Position numbers and translations under genes: made by a program. A model generated the notes under the pieces. It saw only the letters and a program-made list of their open reading frames with translations, searched no databases and was not told the origin of the DNA. Below, piece after piece: positions 34,162 through 42,567 of a stretch of 64,000 nt of DNA (positions are counted from its first letter, which is position 1; every line of letters begins with the position of its first letter). Source of the DNA: an uncultured Dysgonomonas sp. (GTDB lineage: Bacteria > Bacteroidota > Bacteroidia > Bacteroidales > Dysgonomonadaceae); NCBI RefSeq assembly GCF_934668725.1, contig NZ_CAKUOF010000001.1, positions 310,001 through 374,000 of the forward strand, in the 5' to 3' direction.

Positions 34162-35256
34162 ATGAAAAGAGAAGATTCAAAAAAAAAACGGATAGTTATT
34201 AAAATCGGTAGTAATGTATTAACTAGAAAAGATGGCACATTAGACGTTACACGAATGTCTGCAATTGTAGATCAGGTTGCCGAACTGCGTAAGTCCGGGA
34301 TTGAAATTATTCTCGTTTCATCGGGTGCCGTTGCTTCAGGAAAATCGACAATCCGACCAAAATCGAAATTAGACGTTGTGTCGGCTCGGCAATTATTTTC
34401 AGCAATAGGACAAGTAAGACTTATTAATCAATACTTTACATTATTTGATAACTACAATATTGTTTGTGGTCAGATATTAGCAACAAAAGAAGATTTTTCG
34501 ACTCGCAGGCACTATCTCAATCAGCGTAATTGTATGACTGTTATGCTTCAAAATGGAGTTACACCTATTGTCAATGAAAATGACACAATTTCTGTTAATG
34601 AATTAATGTTTACCGATAATGACGAGTTATCTGGATTAGTTGCAACTATGATGAATTGCCAAACCTTAATTATATTAAGTAATATTGATGGCATATATAA
34701 TGGTAACCCATCTGATCCAAAAGCAAGTGTTATTCCCGAGATAGACCCTAAAAAAGACCATATACAAGAATTTATACAGACCTCTAAGTCAACATCAGGA
34801 CGCGGAGGGATGCAAACAAAATACAATATAGCCCGTAAAATAGCAGAAGAAGGCATAGAGGTCATAATAGCTAATGGAAAAAAAGACAATATTCTATTAA
34901 ATCTTATATCTGATCCCAAAACTGTATGCACTCGTTTTAAAGCATCTAAGAAAACAGTTTCGACTGTAAAAAAATGGATTGCCCATTCTGAAAGCTTTGC
35001 AAAAGGCGAAGTACATATCAACGATGGAGCAAAAGAAGCCCTTATCAGTGAAAAAGCTGTGAGCTTACTCCCTATAGGAATTGTAAAAATCAAGGGTGAT
35101 TTTGAGCCCGATGATATTGTAAAGATAATTGACTCACAAGAAAAGCAAATCGGAGTTGGACGTATTGCTTTTGACAACAAAACTGTAGAAAAACTAATAG
35201 GTAAAAGTAATGAAAAACCAATAATACATTACGACTACTTATATATAGATAAATAA
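34162..35256 (+). CDS. proB: Glutamate 5-kinase
   Basis: First step of proline synthesis: phosphorylates glutamate with ATP to gamma-glutamyl phosphate. The 364-residue protein has the amino-acid-kinase domain up to about 255 (IVIKIGSNVLTRKDGTLD, VSSGAVASGK, NENDTISVNELMFTDNDELS, GRGGMQTKYNIARKIAEEGIEVIIANG) and a C-terminal PUA domain from about 275 (GEVHINDGAKEALISEKAVSLLPIGIVKIKGDF). The PUA domain is common in the family and may take part in regulation. It is the first gene of a five-gene run and overlaps no neighbour; proA follows after 2 bp. Confidence 0.95.
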   Translation: MKREDSKKKRIVIKIGSNVLTRKDGTLDVTRMSAIVDQVAELRKSGIEIILVSSGAVASGKSTIRPKSKLDVVSARQLFSAIGQVRLINQYFTLFDNYNIVCGQILATKEDFSTRRHYLNQRNCMTVMLQNGVTPIVNENDTISVNELMFTDNDELSGLVATMMNCQTLIILSNIDGIYNGNPSDPKASVIPEIDPKKDHIQEFIQTSKSTSGRGGMQTKYNIARKIAEEGIEVIIANGKKDNILLNLISDPKTVCTRFKASKKTVSTVKKWIAHSESFAKGEVHINDGAKEALISEKAVSLLPIGIVKIKGDFEPDDIVKIIDSQEKQIGVGRIAFDNKTVEKLIGKSNEKPIIHYDYLYIDK

Positions 35257-35258
35257 AG

Positions 35259-36512
35259 ATGGATGACACGAAACAATTATTCGAAGCAGCAAAAATAGCA
35301 GGCAGAAACTTACTTCTACTAAAAGAGGAGCAAATTAATTACTTATTAGAGGCTATTGCTAAAGAAACAGAAGCAAAAACACACTACATTCTTTCAGAAA
35401 ATTTAAAAGATCTGCAAAGAATGGATAAAGACAATCCTAAATACGACAGAATAAAGCTAACAGAAGAGCGTATTCTGGGAATTGTTTCTGATATTAGGAA
35501 TGTAATAAGTCTTCCCTCCCCCATAGGTAGAATACTTGACAAAAGAACATTAAGTAACGGATTACATTTATCTAAAAAAGCTGTTCCCTTTGGAGTTATC
35601 GGAGTAATATTTGAAGCACGCCCGAATGTTTGTTTTGATGTATTCTCATTATGCTTCAAATCAGGGAATGTATGCATTTTAAAAGGCGGGTCGGATGCTA
35701 AATTTTCAAATCTGGCTATTGTCGAAATAATCAGAAATGTACTAGATGAAAATCATATAAACCCGAACATATGTACTTTATTACCAAATGATAGAGAAGT
35801 TATTGATGAATTGCTTAATGCTAGAGATTATGTTGATCTTATTATTCCACGAGGAGGAAGCTCTCTTATAAATTATGTGAGGGATAATGCACGCATTCCT
35901 GTTATCGAAACAGGTGCGGGTGTATGTCATACTTATTTTCATAATGCAGGCAATAAAGAAATAGCCCAGCAAATAATTCACAATTCAAAAACCAGACGAG
36001 TAAGTGTATGTAATAGTCTTGACTGCTTGGTTATTGATAAAGACCGGCTGACCGATCTTCTTTATATTTGTGACAAACTTAAGGATGATCACGTAATCAT
36101 TTATGCAGACAAATTATCTTATGAAGTATTAAAAGGTAATTATCCTTCCAAATTACTAAAAGAAGCATCTCCAATGGATTTTGGAACTGAATTCCTTGAT
36201 TATAAGATGGCAATAAAAACCGTAAATAATATCAATGACGCTATTGACCATATTTCAAAATATGGTTCTAAGCATAGTGAAGCTATTATAACCGAAGATA
36301 AAACAGCAACAGTACTTTTTGAATCTTTGATAGATGCTGCTTGTGTATATATAAATGCTTCTACTGCATTCACAGATGGCGCACAGTTTGGATTAGGTGC
36401 AGAAATAGGAATCAGCACTCAAAAAATGCACGCACGCGGTCCTATGGCACTGCAAGAGCTTTGTAGTTATAAATGGATAATTGAAGGTAGCGGACAGATA
36501 AGAAAGAAGTAA
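35259..36512 (+). CDS. proA: Glutamate-5-semialdehyde dehydrogenase (gamma-glutamyl phosphate reductase)
   Basis: Second step of proline synthesis: NADPH-dependent reduction of gamma-glutamyl phosphate. The 417-residue protein belongs to the aldehyde dehydrogenase superfamily. It shows VPFGVIGVIFEARPNVC, LKGGSDAKFSN, LIIPRGGSSLI, VIETGAGVCHTY, and the nucleophilic cysteine in TRRVSVCNSLDCLVI. The C-terminal FTDGAQFGLGAEIGISTQKMHARGP stretch (split here by family variation) is standard. It follows proB by 2 bp and its stop codon directly abuts the start of the next small gene. Confidence 0.96.
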   Translation: MDDTKQLFEAAKIAGRNLLLLKEEQINYLLEAIAKETEAKTHYILSENLKDLQRMDKDNPKYDRIKLTEERILGIVSDIRNVISLPSPIGRILDKRTLSNGLHLSKKAVPFGVIGVIFEARPNVCFDVFSLCFKSGNVCILKGGSDAKFSNLAIVEIIRNVLDENHINPNICTLLPNDREVIDELLNARDYVDLIIPRGGSSLINYVRDNARIPVIETGAGVCHTYFHNAGNKEIAQQIIHNSKTRRVSVCNSLDCLVIDKDRLTDLLYICDKLKDDHVIIYADKLSYEVLKGNYPSKLLKEASPMDFGTEFLDYKMAIKTVNNINDAIDHISKYGSKHSEAIITEDKTATVLFESLIDAACVYINASTAFTDGAQFGLGAEIGISTQKMHARGPMALQELCSYKWIIEGSGQIRKK

Positions 36513-36701
36513 ATGAGAAAAAAGAAAAATCAAGAAAGAGGAAGAATAACAATTCAAGACTATATCAAAGCAGTCAAAAAAGCCGATAGAGAAAGTCAAT
36601 TGGAAACAAATATAGGATTTACGACTATTACGAAAGTACATAAAAGTAAAAAACTATATACTAGAAAAAATAACAAGAAAGATTATTTAGAAGATCAATA
36701 A
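36513..36701 (+). CDS. Small basic protein of unknown function
   Basis: A 62-residue, lysine-rich protein with no membrane segment. Its ATG begins at the base after the proA stop codon, and the next gene starts 5 bp after its end, so it is placed like a real operon member. The pattern (a basic N-terminus, RITIQDYIKAVKKADRE, then KVHKSKKLYTRKNNKK) resembles short basic proteins annotated as hypothetical in other Bacteroidales, which typically pair an AxRxAxRE-type helix with a HKSKKxYxRK tail. A nucleic-acid-binding role would fit the charge but is not shown. I am fairly confident it is translated. Confidence 0.65.
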   Translation: MRKKKNQERGRITIQDYIKAVKKADRESQLETNIGFTTITKVHKSKKLYTRKNNKKDYLEDQ

Positions 36702-36706
36702 ATAGG

Positions 36707-37642
36707 GTGAAAGAAAGAAACGTTACTCTGGATTATTTTAAGATACTGTTAAGTATACTGGTTATAATAATTCATCTCCCAATAGTCGATATATATAGCA
36801 CCCCTCTAGATTTTGGGGGTAAGGTATTATATTCAATAGGATCATTTATATCGTTTGACTTGTCTAAAATAGCTGTTCCCTCATTTTTTATTATTAATGG
36901 CTATTTTCTTGACTTTACAGATCAGAAGAAGGTGATGAAGTATATAACGAAGATGATAAAAATTTATCTTGTTTGGACATTATTTTATCTTCCATTCATG
37001 ATAGAGAAAGCTAGCTTCAGCATGTATGCTATCCTTTTAACGATGGGATATTACCATCTATGGTATCTTCCTGCACTTATAGGAGCAGTTATATGTATTT
37101 TCTTTATAAAAAAGTATTTAAACAATAATATTTTATTACTAGTAATTGCTATATCATTATTCATTATTGGCTATTATATCCAACAAACAAACCCATATGC
37201 ACCTTTAAGATTTTTCAAATATAGAAACTTTCTTTTTATGGGAATTCCATTTGTTTTATTAGGTAATCTTATTAAAAACATCAATTTCAACCAGTATAAG
37301 AAACTAACTATATCATTAGTTATTATCGGTTTTTCTATTCTCATTTTTGAATCCAATACTTATATACACAAATATCAAATAATTCCTAATATATACCTAT
37401 CATTAATCATACTTTGTCCGATACTAATGATATTTGTGCTTCAGCATAGTAAAAAGAAAATAGTTATTAATGATGACATAGGGCAATTATCTTCGGCCAT
37501 ATTCTTTATCCATCCTGCAGTTTTATTTCTAATAGATATTCCAGTATCAAATATATTCATACTGCCTTTTGTTATTATAGCCTCAGTATTTCTCTCTTTT
37601 GCTATAATACAAGCTAATAAATCTCTCAAAATATTTCTATAA
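36707..37642 (+). CDS. Membrane acyltransferase, acyltransferase-3 (AT3) family
   Basis: A 311-residue polytopic membrane protein with about ten hydrophobic segments. Start is the GTG at 36707; no in-frame ATG is present close by. The N-terminus (RNVTLDYFKILLSILVIIIHL) carries the typical AT3 arrangement of an aspartate and a histidine at the end of the first helix, thought to be catalytic. AT3 proteins move acetyl or other acyl groups to sugars on polysaccharides, LPS or peptidoglycan, facing the periplasm. Its position between proA and cysE is odd for an envelope enzyme. Length is near the family minimum (310-380) and no SGNH domain is attached. Confidence 0.88.
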   Translation: MKERNVTLDYFKILLSILVIIIHLPIVDIYSTPLDFGGKVLYSIGSFISFDLSKIAVPSFFIINGYFLDFTDQKKVMKYITKMIKIYLVWTLFYLPFMIEKASFSMYAILLTMGYYHLWYLPALIGAVICIFFIKKYLNNNILLLVIAISLFIIGYYIQQTNPYAPLRFFKYRNFLFMGIPFVLLGNLIKNINFNQYKKLTISLVIIGFSILIFESNTYIHKYQIIPNIYLSLIILCPILMIFVLQHSKKKIVINDDIGQLSSAIFFIHPAVLFLIDIPVSNIFILPFVIIASVFLSFAIIQANKSLKIFL

Positions 37643-37652
37643 ATAAAAAATA

Positions 37653-38471
37653 ATGACTGACTTAAATAAGATTTCGGAATTATTAAATTCAAAATCAAAC
37701 ACTCTCCCGATAAATAAAATAGAGCTTGAAGCAGCCTTACAAACAATATTTCATCAGTTGCTTTTCCCTATTTGTGACAAAAATTGTACCTCTACATCAG
37801 ATAATCTTAATAAGGTATACTCTGTTTTATTAGAGAATATATCAAATCTTATCAATAAAAAAGAAGCTGAAATAGTAGTTGATTCATTTATAGCCGAATT
37901 GCCTGACTTAAGAAGTAAATTATATGATGAGGCAAAATGTTATTTACAAAATGACCCTGCAGCTCGCAGCATCGAAGAAATTATTATTACGTATCCCGGT
38001 TTTTTTGCTTTAACAGTATATCGTCTCTCTCATATTCTCTATAAAATGAATGTTCCTATAATACCTCGATTATTCTCTGAATATGCCCATGCATCGGTAG
38101 GAATAGACATCCATCCGGGAGCACAAATCGGGAATATGTTTTTTATAGACCACGGTACCGGTATAGTTATTGGTGAAACTACAATCATAGGAAACAATGT
38201 AAAAATATATCAAGGCGTAACTCTGGGAGCATTATTTGTTACTAAAGAGCTAAAAGATAAAAAAAGGCATCCAACTATTGAAGATAATGTCGTTATATAT
38301 GCAGGTGCCACTATATTAGGAGGCTCAACTGTTGTTGGCCATGACTCTACTATTGGAGGAAACGTATGGCTAACGAGAAGTGTTATCCCCTACTCCTTGG
38401 TTTTTCACAATTCTGAAGTAAGAATAAGAACAACCCAGGACTTTGAAGATTCTTTTAATTATACAATCTGA
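37653..38471 (+). CDS. cysE: Serine O-acetyltransferase
   Basis: Makes O-acetylserine from serine and acetyl-CoA, the committed step of cysteine synthesis. The 272-residue protein has a helical N-terminal region (to about 145), then hexapeptide repeats of the left-handed beta helix: ASVGIDIHPGAQIG, FIDHGTGIVIGETTIIG with the catalytic His, NVKIYQGVTLGALF, and a C-terminal coil VWLTRSVIPYSLV. Form and length match the EpsC/CysE group. It is 10 bp after the acyltransferase gene and closes the proB-proA-ORF-AT3-cysE run. Confidence 0.94.
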   Translation: MTDLNKISELLNSKSNTLPINKIELEAALQTIFHQLLFPICDKNCTSTSDNLNKVYSVLLENISNLINKKEAEIVVDSFIAELPDLRSKLYDEAKCYLQNDPAARSIEEIIITYPGFFALTVYRLSHILYKMNVPIIPRLFSEYAHASVGIDIHPGAQIGNMFFIDHGTGIVIGETTIIGNNVKIYQGVTLGALFVTKELKDKKRHPTIEDNVVIYAGATILGGSTVVGHDSTIGGNVWLTRSVIPYSLVFHNSEVRIRTTQDFEDSFNYTI

Positions 38472-38518
38472 ATAAGCTTTTAGAGAAAAGAAGTATTATA
38501 ATCTTTGTATTATTTTTC

Positions 38519-38526
38519 TATCTTTG
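38519..38526 (+). promoter_or_regulatory. -7 promoter element for efp
   Basis: TATCTTTG followed by C lies 68 bp before the efp start codon, giving a leader of roughly 60 nt. Confidence 0.65.
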
Positions 38527-38594
38527 CGGTCTTATTTAGAGTTAACTATCCATTCTTTTGAAATAATTATAATAAAAAAACAAAATATATTTTT

Positions 38595-39158
38595 ATGGCA
38601 ACTACCGCAGATATTAGAAATGGTATGTGTATTGACATCGAGGGTCAATATTATGTAATTATTGAGTTCCTTCATGTAAAACCTGGTAAAGGAGCGGCTT
38701 TTGTAAGAACAAAAATGAGAAATGTAGCTACAGGACGTATCCTGGAAAGAACATTTAATGCAGGTATAAAGTTAGATGAGGTACGTATCGAAAGACGCGA
38801 CTATCAATATTTATATAAAGATGAAATGGGATACAATCTCATGAATAATGAAACTTTCGAGCAAGTATCTCTTAATGCAAACCAAATAGAAGGTGTTGCT
38901 TTTCTGAAAGAAGGTGATAATATAGAAGTACAAGTACATGCTGAAACCGAAACTATCTTAACGGCAGAATTACCTCAAAACGTAATTTTGGAAGTTACAT
39001 ATACCGAACCTGGCTTAAAAGGTGATACTGCAACAAATGCGACAAAACCAGCAACATTAGAAACCGGAGCAGAAGTACGTGTTCCTCTTTTTATAAACGA
39101 AGGCGAGAAAATAAAAATTAATACTCGTGACGGTTCATACGTTGAGAGAGTTAAATAA
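38595..39158 (+). CDS. efp: Translation elongation factor P
   Basis: Rescues ribosomes stalled on polyproline stretches. The 187-residue protein has the three beta-barrel domains of EF-P: the KOW-like domain with the tip loop VKPGKGAAF, in which Lys32 is the residue modified in other bacteria, the OB domain starting at about 65, and the C-terminal domain with TNATKPATLETGAEVRVPLFINEGEKI, split in the usual places. No epmA or earP modification gene is near. It is a single-gene unit with its own promoter and a strong terminator. Confidence 0.96.
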   Translation: MATTADIRNGMCIDIEGQYYVIIEFLHVKPGKGAAFVRTKMRNVATGRILERTFNAGIKLDEVRIERRDYQYLYKDEMGYNLMNNETFEQVSLNANQIEGVAFLKEGDNIEVQVHAETETILTAELPQNVILEVTYTEPGLKGDTATNATKPATLETGAEVRVPLFINEGEKIKINTRDGSYVERVK

Positions 39159-39177
39159 TATAAGATTTATATTCAAG

Positions 39178-39217
39178 AAAAAATCGTGATTTGGTTAGCT
39201 TACCAAACACGATTTTT
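39178..39217 (+). terminator. Terminator after efp
   Basis: A stem of about 17 bp with one bulged A (39178-39195 with 39202-39217), a 6-nt loop, and a T8 tract at the end. Confidence 0.8.
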
Positions 39218-39234
39218 TTTATCTTTATAAACTT

Positions 39235-39939
39235 ATGGATCAATCGAAGCTAAAGCTAAAAATAACAGATTGGGCTGAGGAAGACCGTCCACGAGAAAAG
39301 ATGCTAATAAAGGGAGTATCTGCATTGTCCGATGCTGAATTATTGGCTATTCTGATCGGATCGGGTAATAAGAATGAAACCGCTGTCGAACTGTCACAAC
39401 GAATATTATTTTCGGTAAATAATAATTTGAATTCATTAGGCAAACTTAGTATTAATGACTTAGTTCAAAGCTTTAATGGTATCGGTGAAGCTAAAGCCAT
39501 TACTATTATTGCCGCCTTAGAATTAGGAAAAAGACGTAAGCTTTCTGATGCTGAAAAGCTACAGCTTATACTAGTAAGCAAAGATGTTTTTAATATGTTT
39601 CAGCCTCTTCTTGGTGATTTGAGACATGAAGAAAGTTGGGTATTACTCATGAACAGATCTAATAAAGTGCTGAAAAAAATTCTAGTCAGTAAAGGAGGAA
39701 TTACAGGCACAGTTATTGATATTCGCCTGATTATTAAAGAAGCAATTGAAAATTTAGCAACTAATATTGTATTAATACACAATCATCCTTCGGGTAACCC
39801 TAAACCAAGCGAGGACGATAATAACATCACACTAAAACTTAAAGAGGCCTGCAAATTACTTGATATATATTTAATGGATCATGTTATTGTATGCGACAGT
39901 AGCTACTATAGCTATAGAGATAATAATTATATATTATAA
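39235..39939 (+). CDS. radC: RadC family protein (JAB/MPN metal-binding domain)
   Basis: A 234-residue protein with an N-terminal helix-hairpin-helix region (LSDAELLAILIGSG and NGIGEAKAITIIAALELGKR) and a C-terminal JAB domain with the metal motif HNHPSGNPKPSEDD (about 180-193). A glutamate upstream completes the site. RadC was once linked to DNA repair in E. coli, but its activity is unsettled. Length is normal. It starts 18 bp after the efp terminator and is followed after 22 bp by the glycosyltransferase-like gene. No mobile genes are near, so this looks like the chromosomal copy, not the variant found on integrative elements. Confidence 0.93.
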   Translation: MDQSKLKLKITDWAEEDRPREKMLIKGVSALSDAELLAILIGSGNKNETAVELSQRILFSVNNNLNSLGKLSINDLVQSFNGIGEAKAITIIAALELGKRRKLSDAEKLQLILVSKDVFNMFQPLLGDLRHEESWVLLMNRSNKVLKKILVSKGGITGTVIDIRLIIKEAIENLATNIVLIHNHPSGNPKPSEDDNNITLKLKEACKLLDIYLMDHVIVCDSSYYSYRDNNYIL

Positions 39940-39961
39940 AATTTAATGAACTTACTATAAA

Positions 39962-40882
39962 ATGATAGCATTAGTAATTATACATAACCACCGTTATGAT
40001 GCTAATATTCCGAGATTAGATGAAATCTATAAAAGTCGATTTAGTCATATATTTCATTTAGTACCCTTTTATGGCGGTAATAGAAGCAATGTTATTACAA
40101 TATACGAAAACTCACACTACTTTCAAGGGTATGTAGCACAAGCGTATGAAAGATTAACTTCAGAAGGAAACTTTGACCATTTCATCTTTATTGGTGATGA
40201 CCTAATCTTAAATCCTCAAATAAATCAAGATAATTATACTTCCTATTTTAAAGTAGGAAAAGAAGATTCTTTTATTTCAAGTTTAGATGAATTACATTCT
40301 TTAAATTTGTGGTATCATTCTCCCAAGGCAGTAGATTATGATCCTTTTAATGTCCCCGGAGTAGAGGTTAAAAGAGAATTTCCGTCAAAAGAAGATGTCC
40401 TAAAAGAATTTGAGAAAAAAGGATTTGAAAAACCCTATTTAGATGCGGATAAGGTGTATGAATTACCTCCACGCTGCAATTATCCTAAAAATTTAAAAGG
40501 ACTCATTCGTTATAAATTAGATTGCCGTAAAGTTAATAAGCAATTAAGAAAAGGAAGAATAGAATTAAACTTTCCATTAATGAGTGGTTATTCTGACATT
40601 TTTATCTTACCGGCATCTGATTTCAAACAATTTAGACATTATAGTGGTCTATTCGTTGCAACTAATCTTTTTGTAGAATTGGCTATTCCAACTGCTATGA
40701 TTATGGCCTGTAAAAAAATCATAACGGAAAAAGATCTTCAAGATAAAGGCATAGCCTTATGGACTAAAGAAGACAAGCAGGCATTAGAAGACACATATGG
40801 ACAATCTTTGGATAAACTCTTCTCCACTTTTCCTTCTGATGTACTGTATTATCACCCCATCAAACTGTCCAGATGGACTTAA
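39962..40882 (+). CDS. Glycosyltransferase-like protein, GT-A-type fold suspected
   Basis: A 306-residue soluble protein of unproven function. The first 90 residues alternate beta strands and helices in the way of a nucleotide-sugar-binding fold (MIALVIIHNHRYDANI, FHLVPFYGG) and end in FDHFIFIGDDLILNP, where the paired Asp79-Asp80 after a hydrophobic strand resembles the DxD metal site of GT-A enzymes. A basic middle region and a helical C-terminus follow. It is 10 bp before a UDP-galactopyranose-mutase-like gene, so a galactofuranosyl- or related transferase is my inference. I could not match it to a named GT family by eye. Confidence 0.7.
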   Translation: MIALVIIHNHRYDANIPRLDEIYKSRFSHIFHLVPFYGGNRSNVITIYENSHYFQGYVAQAYERLTSEGNFDHFIFIGDDLILNPQINQDNYTSYFKVGKEDSFISSLDELHSLNLWYHSPKAVDYDPFNVPGVEVKREFPSKEDVLKEFEKKGFEKPYLDADKVYELPPRCNYPKNLKGLIRYKLDCRKVNKQLRKGRIELNFPLMSGYSDIFILPASDFKQFRHYSGLFVATNLFVELAIPTAMIMACKKIITEKDLQDKGIALWTKEDKQALEDTYGQSLDKLFSTFPSDVLYYHPIKLSRWT

Positions 40883-40892
40883 AAGACATATT

Positions 40893-42140
40893 ATGAAGAT
40901 TGCAATTATTGGAACAGGTATATCCGGACTTTCTTTAGCTAATATTTTAAAAGATAAACACGAGGTTGTTCTTTTCGAAAAAGAACAACGCCAAGGTGGT
41001 CTCATTAAATGTGATATTGTTGATTCTGTTTTGTTTCATAAAGTTGGAGGACATGTTTTCAATTCTAAAAATAAAAAAGTAGCCGATTGGTTTTGGTCAT
41101 ATTTTAACCAAGACTCTGAATTTCTAAAAGTTACCAGAAATGCTAAGATTCTTTTTAGAGATCAAATAATTGGTTATCCTATAGAAAACTACATCTATAA
41201 TTTCGACAAAAGTACTATAGATACAATAATAGACGAACTTCTTCTATTACAACATAAGGAGAAACAATCATGGCAAAATTACCCCAATTTTGAGCTGTTT
41301 TTAGAAAACACTTTTGGTAAAACTCTTTATGAACTCTATTTTAAACCATATAATAATAAAATATGGAAAGTAGACCTTTCAACAGTTCCGATGTCTTGGT
41401 TGGAAGGAAAACTACCAATGCCAAACTTAAAAGAAATCATTGTAAGTAATATAACTCGTCAGGAAGAAAAATCGATGGTACACTCCACATTTTTTTATCC
41501 AACAGTTGGCGGATCACAATTTATTGTAGATAGACTTTCTCAAGATTTAGATATACGTACAGGATCTGACATAACTCATATTGAAAAAATTAATGATCAA
41601 TATACAATAGATAAACAAATCGGTTTCGATAGTGTTGTATATTGCGGAGATATAAGAAAGATGCCCGACTATTTAGAGAGAACTCTTGATGGCAAAGTTG
41701 ATTTAAAAGAAATACAGAATTTAAGATCAAATGGCACATCGAATTTACTTTGTGAAACAGATGATAATGACATCTCATGGCTATACATTCCTGAAGAATT
41801 CACAAGTGCTCACAGAATAATTTACACAGGTAATTTTTCGCCATCGAATAATGGAAATAAACAACGAAAAACTTGCGTTGTTGAATTTTCTGGAAAGATG
41901 GAATACGAAGACATGATTAGTGAAATACAAAAACTTCCTGGTAATTTATCTCCTATAAAATATAATTATGAGCAGAATTCATATATTATACATAATTTTG
42001 AGACAAAAAAAATAATTGACCAAACAAAAGAAATCCTGAAAGAAGAGAATATATATCTTCTTGGGCGTTTTGCCGAATGGGAATACTATAATATGGACAA
42101 ATGCATTGAATCTGCTTTAAATTTAGCAAAAACATTATAA
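40893..42140 (+). CDS. UDP-galactopyranose-mutase-like FAD protein
   Basis: A 415-residue flavoprotein. The start is ATG 40893, where the dinucleotide-binding motif GTGISG (7-12) directly follows the first strand. A longer frame starting at 40797 overlaps the previous gene and is rejected. Features recalling UDP-galactopyranose mutase (UDP-Galp to UDP-Galf) are GGHVFNSKN near 50, YPIENY, YFKPYNNKIWKVDLSTVPMS (the YN.K.W pattern), LPMPNLKEI, FYPTVGGSQFIVDRL, and GRFAEWEYYNMDKC near the C-terminus. The last is closest to eukaryotic-type mutases and protoporphyrinogen-oxidase-like relatives. Its coupling to a GT-like gene supports sugar metabolism, but mutase activity is not proven. Confidence 0.8.
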   Translation: MKIAIIGTGISGLSLANILKDKHEVVLFEKEQRQGGLIKCDIVDSVLFHKVGGHVFNSKNKKVADWFWSYFNQDSEFLKVTRNAKILFRDQIIGYPIENYIYNFDKSTIDTIIDELLLLQHKEKQSWQNYPNFELFLENTFGKTLYELYFKPYNNKIWKVDLSTVPMSWLEGKLPMPNLKEIIVSNITRQEEKSMVHSTFFYPTVGGSQFIVDRLSQDLDIRTGSDITHIEKINDQYTIDKQIGFDSVVYCGDIRKMPDYLERTLDGKVDLKEIQNLRSNGTSNLLCETDDNDISWLYIPEEFTSAHRIIYTGNFSPSNNGNKQRKTCVVEFSGKMEYEDMISEIQKLPGNLSPIKYNYEQNSYIIHNFETKKIIDQTKEILKEENIYLLGRFAEWEYYNMDKCIESALNLAKTL

Positions 42141-42155
42141 TTAAAGAATATCAGT

Positions 42156-42172
42156 TACCTTAACTTAAGGTA
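42156..42172. promoter_or_regulatory. Perfect palindrome upstream of the SufT-like gene (candidate operator)
   Basis: TACCTTAA-C-TTAAGGTA is a perfect dyad with 8-bp arms and a single central base, in the 104-bp gap before 42245. It has no T tract, so it is not a convincing terminator, and it could bind a dimeric regulator. Confidence 0.45.
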
Positions 42173-42244
42173 CAATAATTATTTCGTTGAGTTGTAAACA
42201 CAATATTATATGATTAATATTTTAAATGATCAAATTACTCAAAT

Positions 42245-42562
42245 ATGAATACTGAATTATTAAAATTAGAAGAAGACATCGTACGTATGCTAAAAACAGT
42301 ATACGATCCTGAAATACCCGTAAATATTTATGATCTTGGACTTATTTATAAGGTAGATGTAGATGATGAGCAAAATGTAACCATAACGATGACATTGACT
42401 GCACCGAATTGTCCTGCAGCAGATTTTATATTAGAAGATGTACGCCTAAAGCTTGAATCCATTCCGGCTGCAAAGAATGTAATTGTAAATCTAACTTTCG
42501 AGCCCGAATGGAATAAAGATATGTTGAGTGAAGAAGCTAAATTAGAGCTGGGTTTTCTATAA
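42245..42562 (+). CDS. SufT/MIP18-type protein (DUF59), iron-sulfur cluster assembly
   Basis: A 105-residue protein made of a single DUF59/MIP18 domain. Motifs include VYDPEIPVNIYDLGLIY near 20-36, VTITMTLTAPNCPAADFI with the conserved cysteine, and VNLTFEPEW near the end. Family members (SufT, PaaD, MIP18/CIAO2) help maturation of Fe-S proteins. No suf genes are in the window, so it acts at a distance from the main operon or has a separate role. It is 5 bp before the lpxH-like gene and is probably co-transcribed with it. Confidence 0.9.
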   Translation: MNTELLKLEEDIVRMLKTVYDPEIPVNIYDLGLIYKVDVDDEQNVTITMTLTAPNCPAADFILEDVRLKLESIPAAKNVIVNLTFEPEWNKDMLSEEAKLELGFL

Positions 42563-42567
42563 AAATT

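Noticed and set aside
34548..35180. A 210-codon open frame on the minus strand opposite proB
   Set aside because: It lies wholly inside a well supported gene, has Ser/Ile-rich shadow composition and no promoter. It is an antisense frame effect of the proB codons.
40797..40892. A longer start for the mutase-like gene
   Set aside because: It overlaps the preceding glycosyltransferase-like gene by 86 bp, and the FAD-binding motif begins right after the ATG at 40893.
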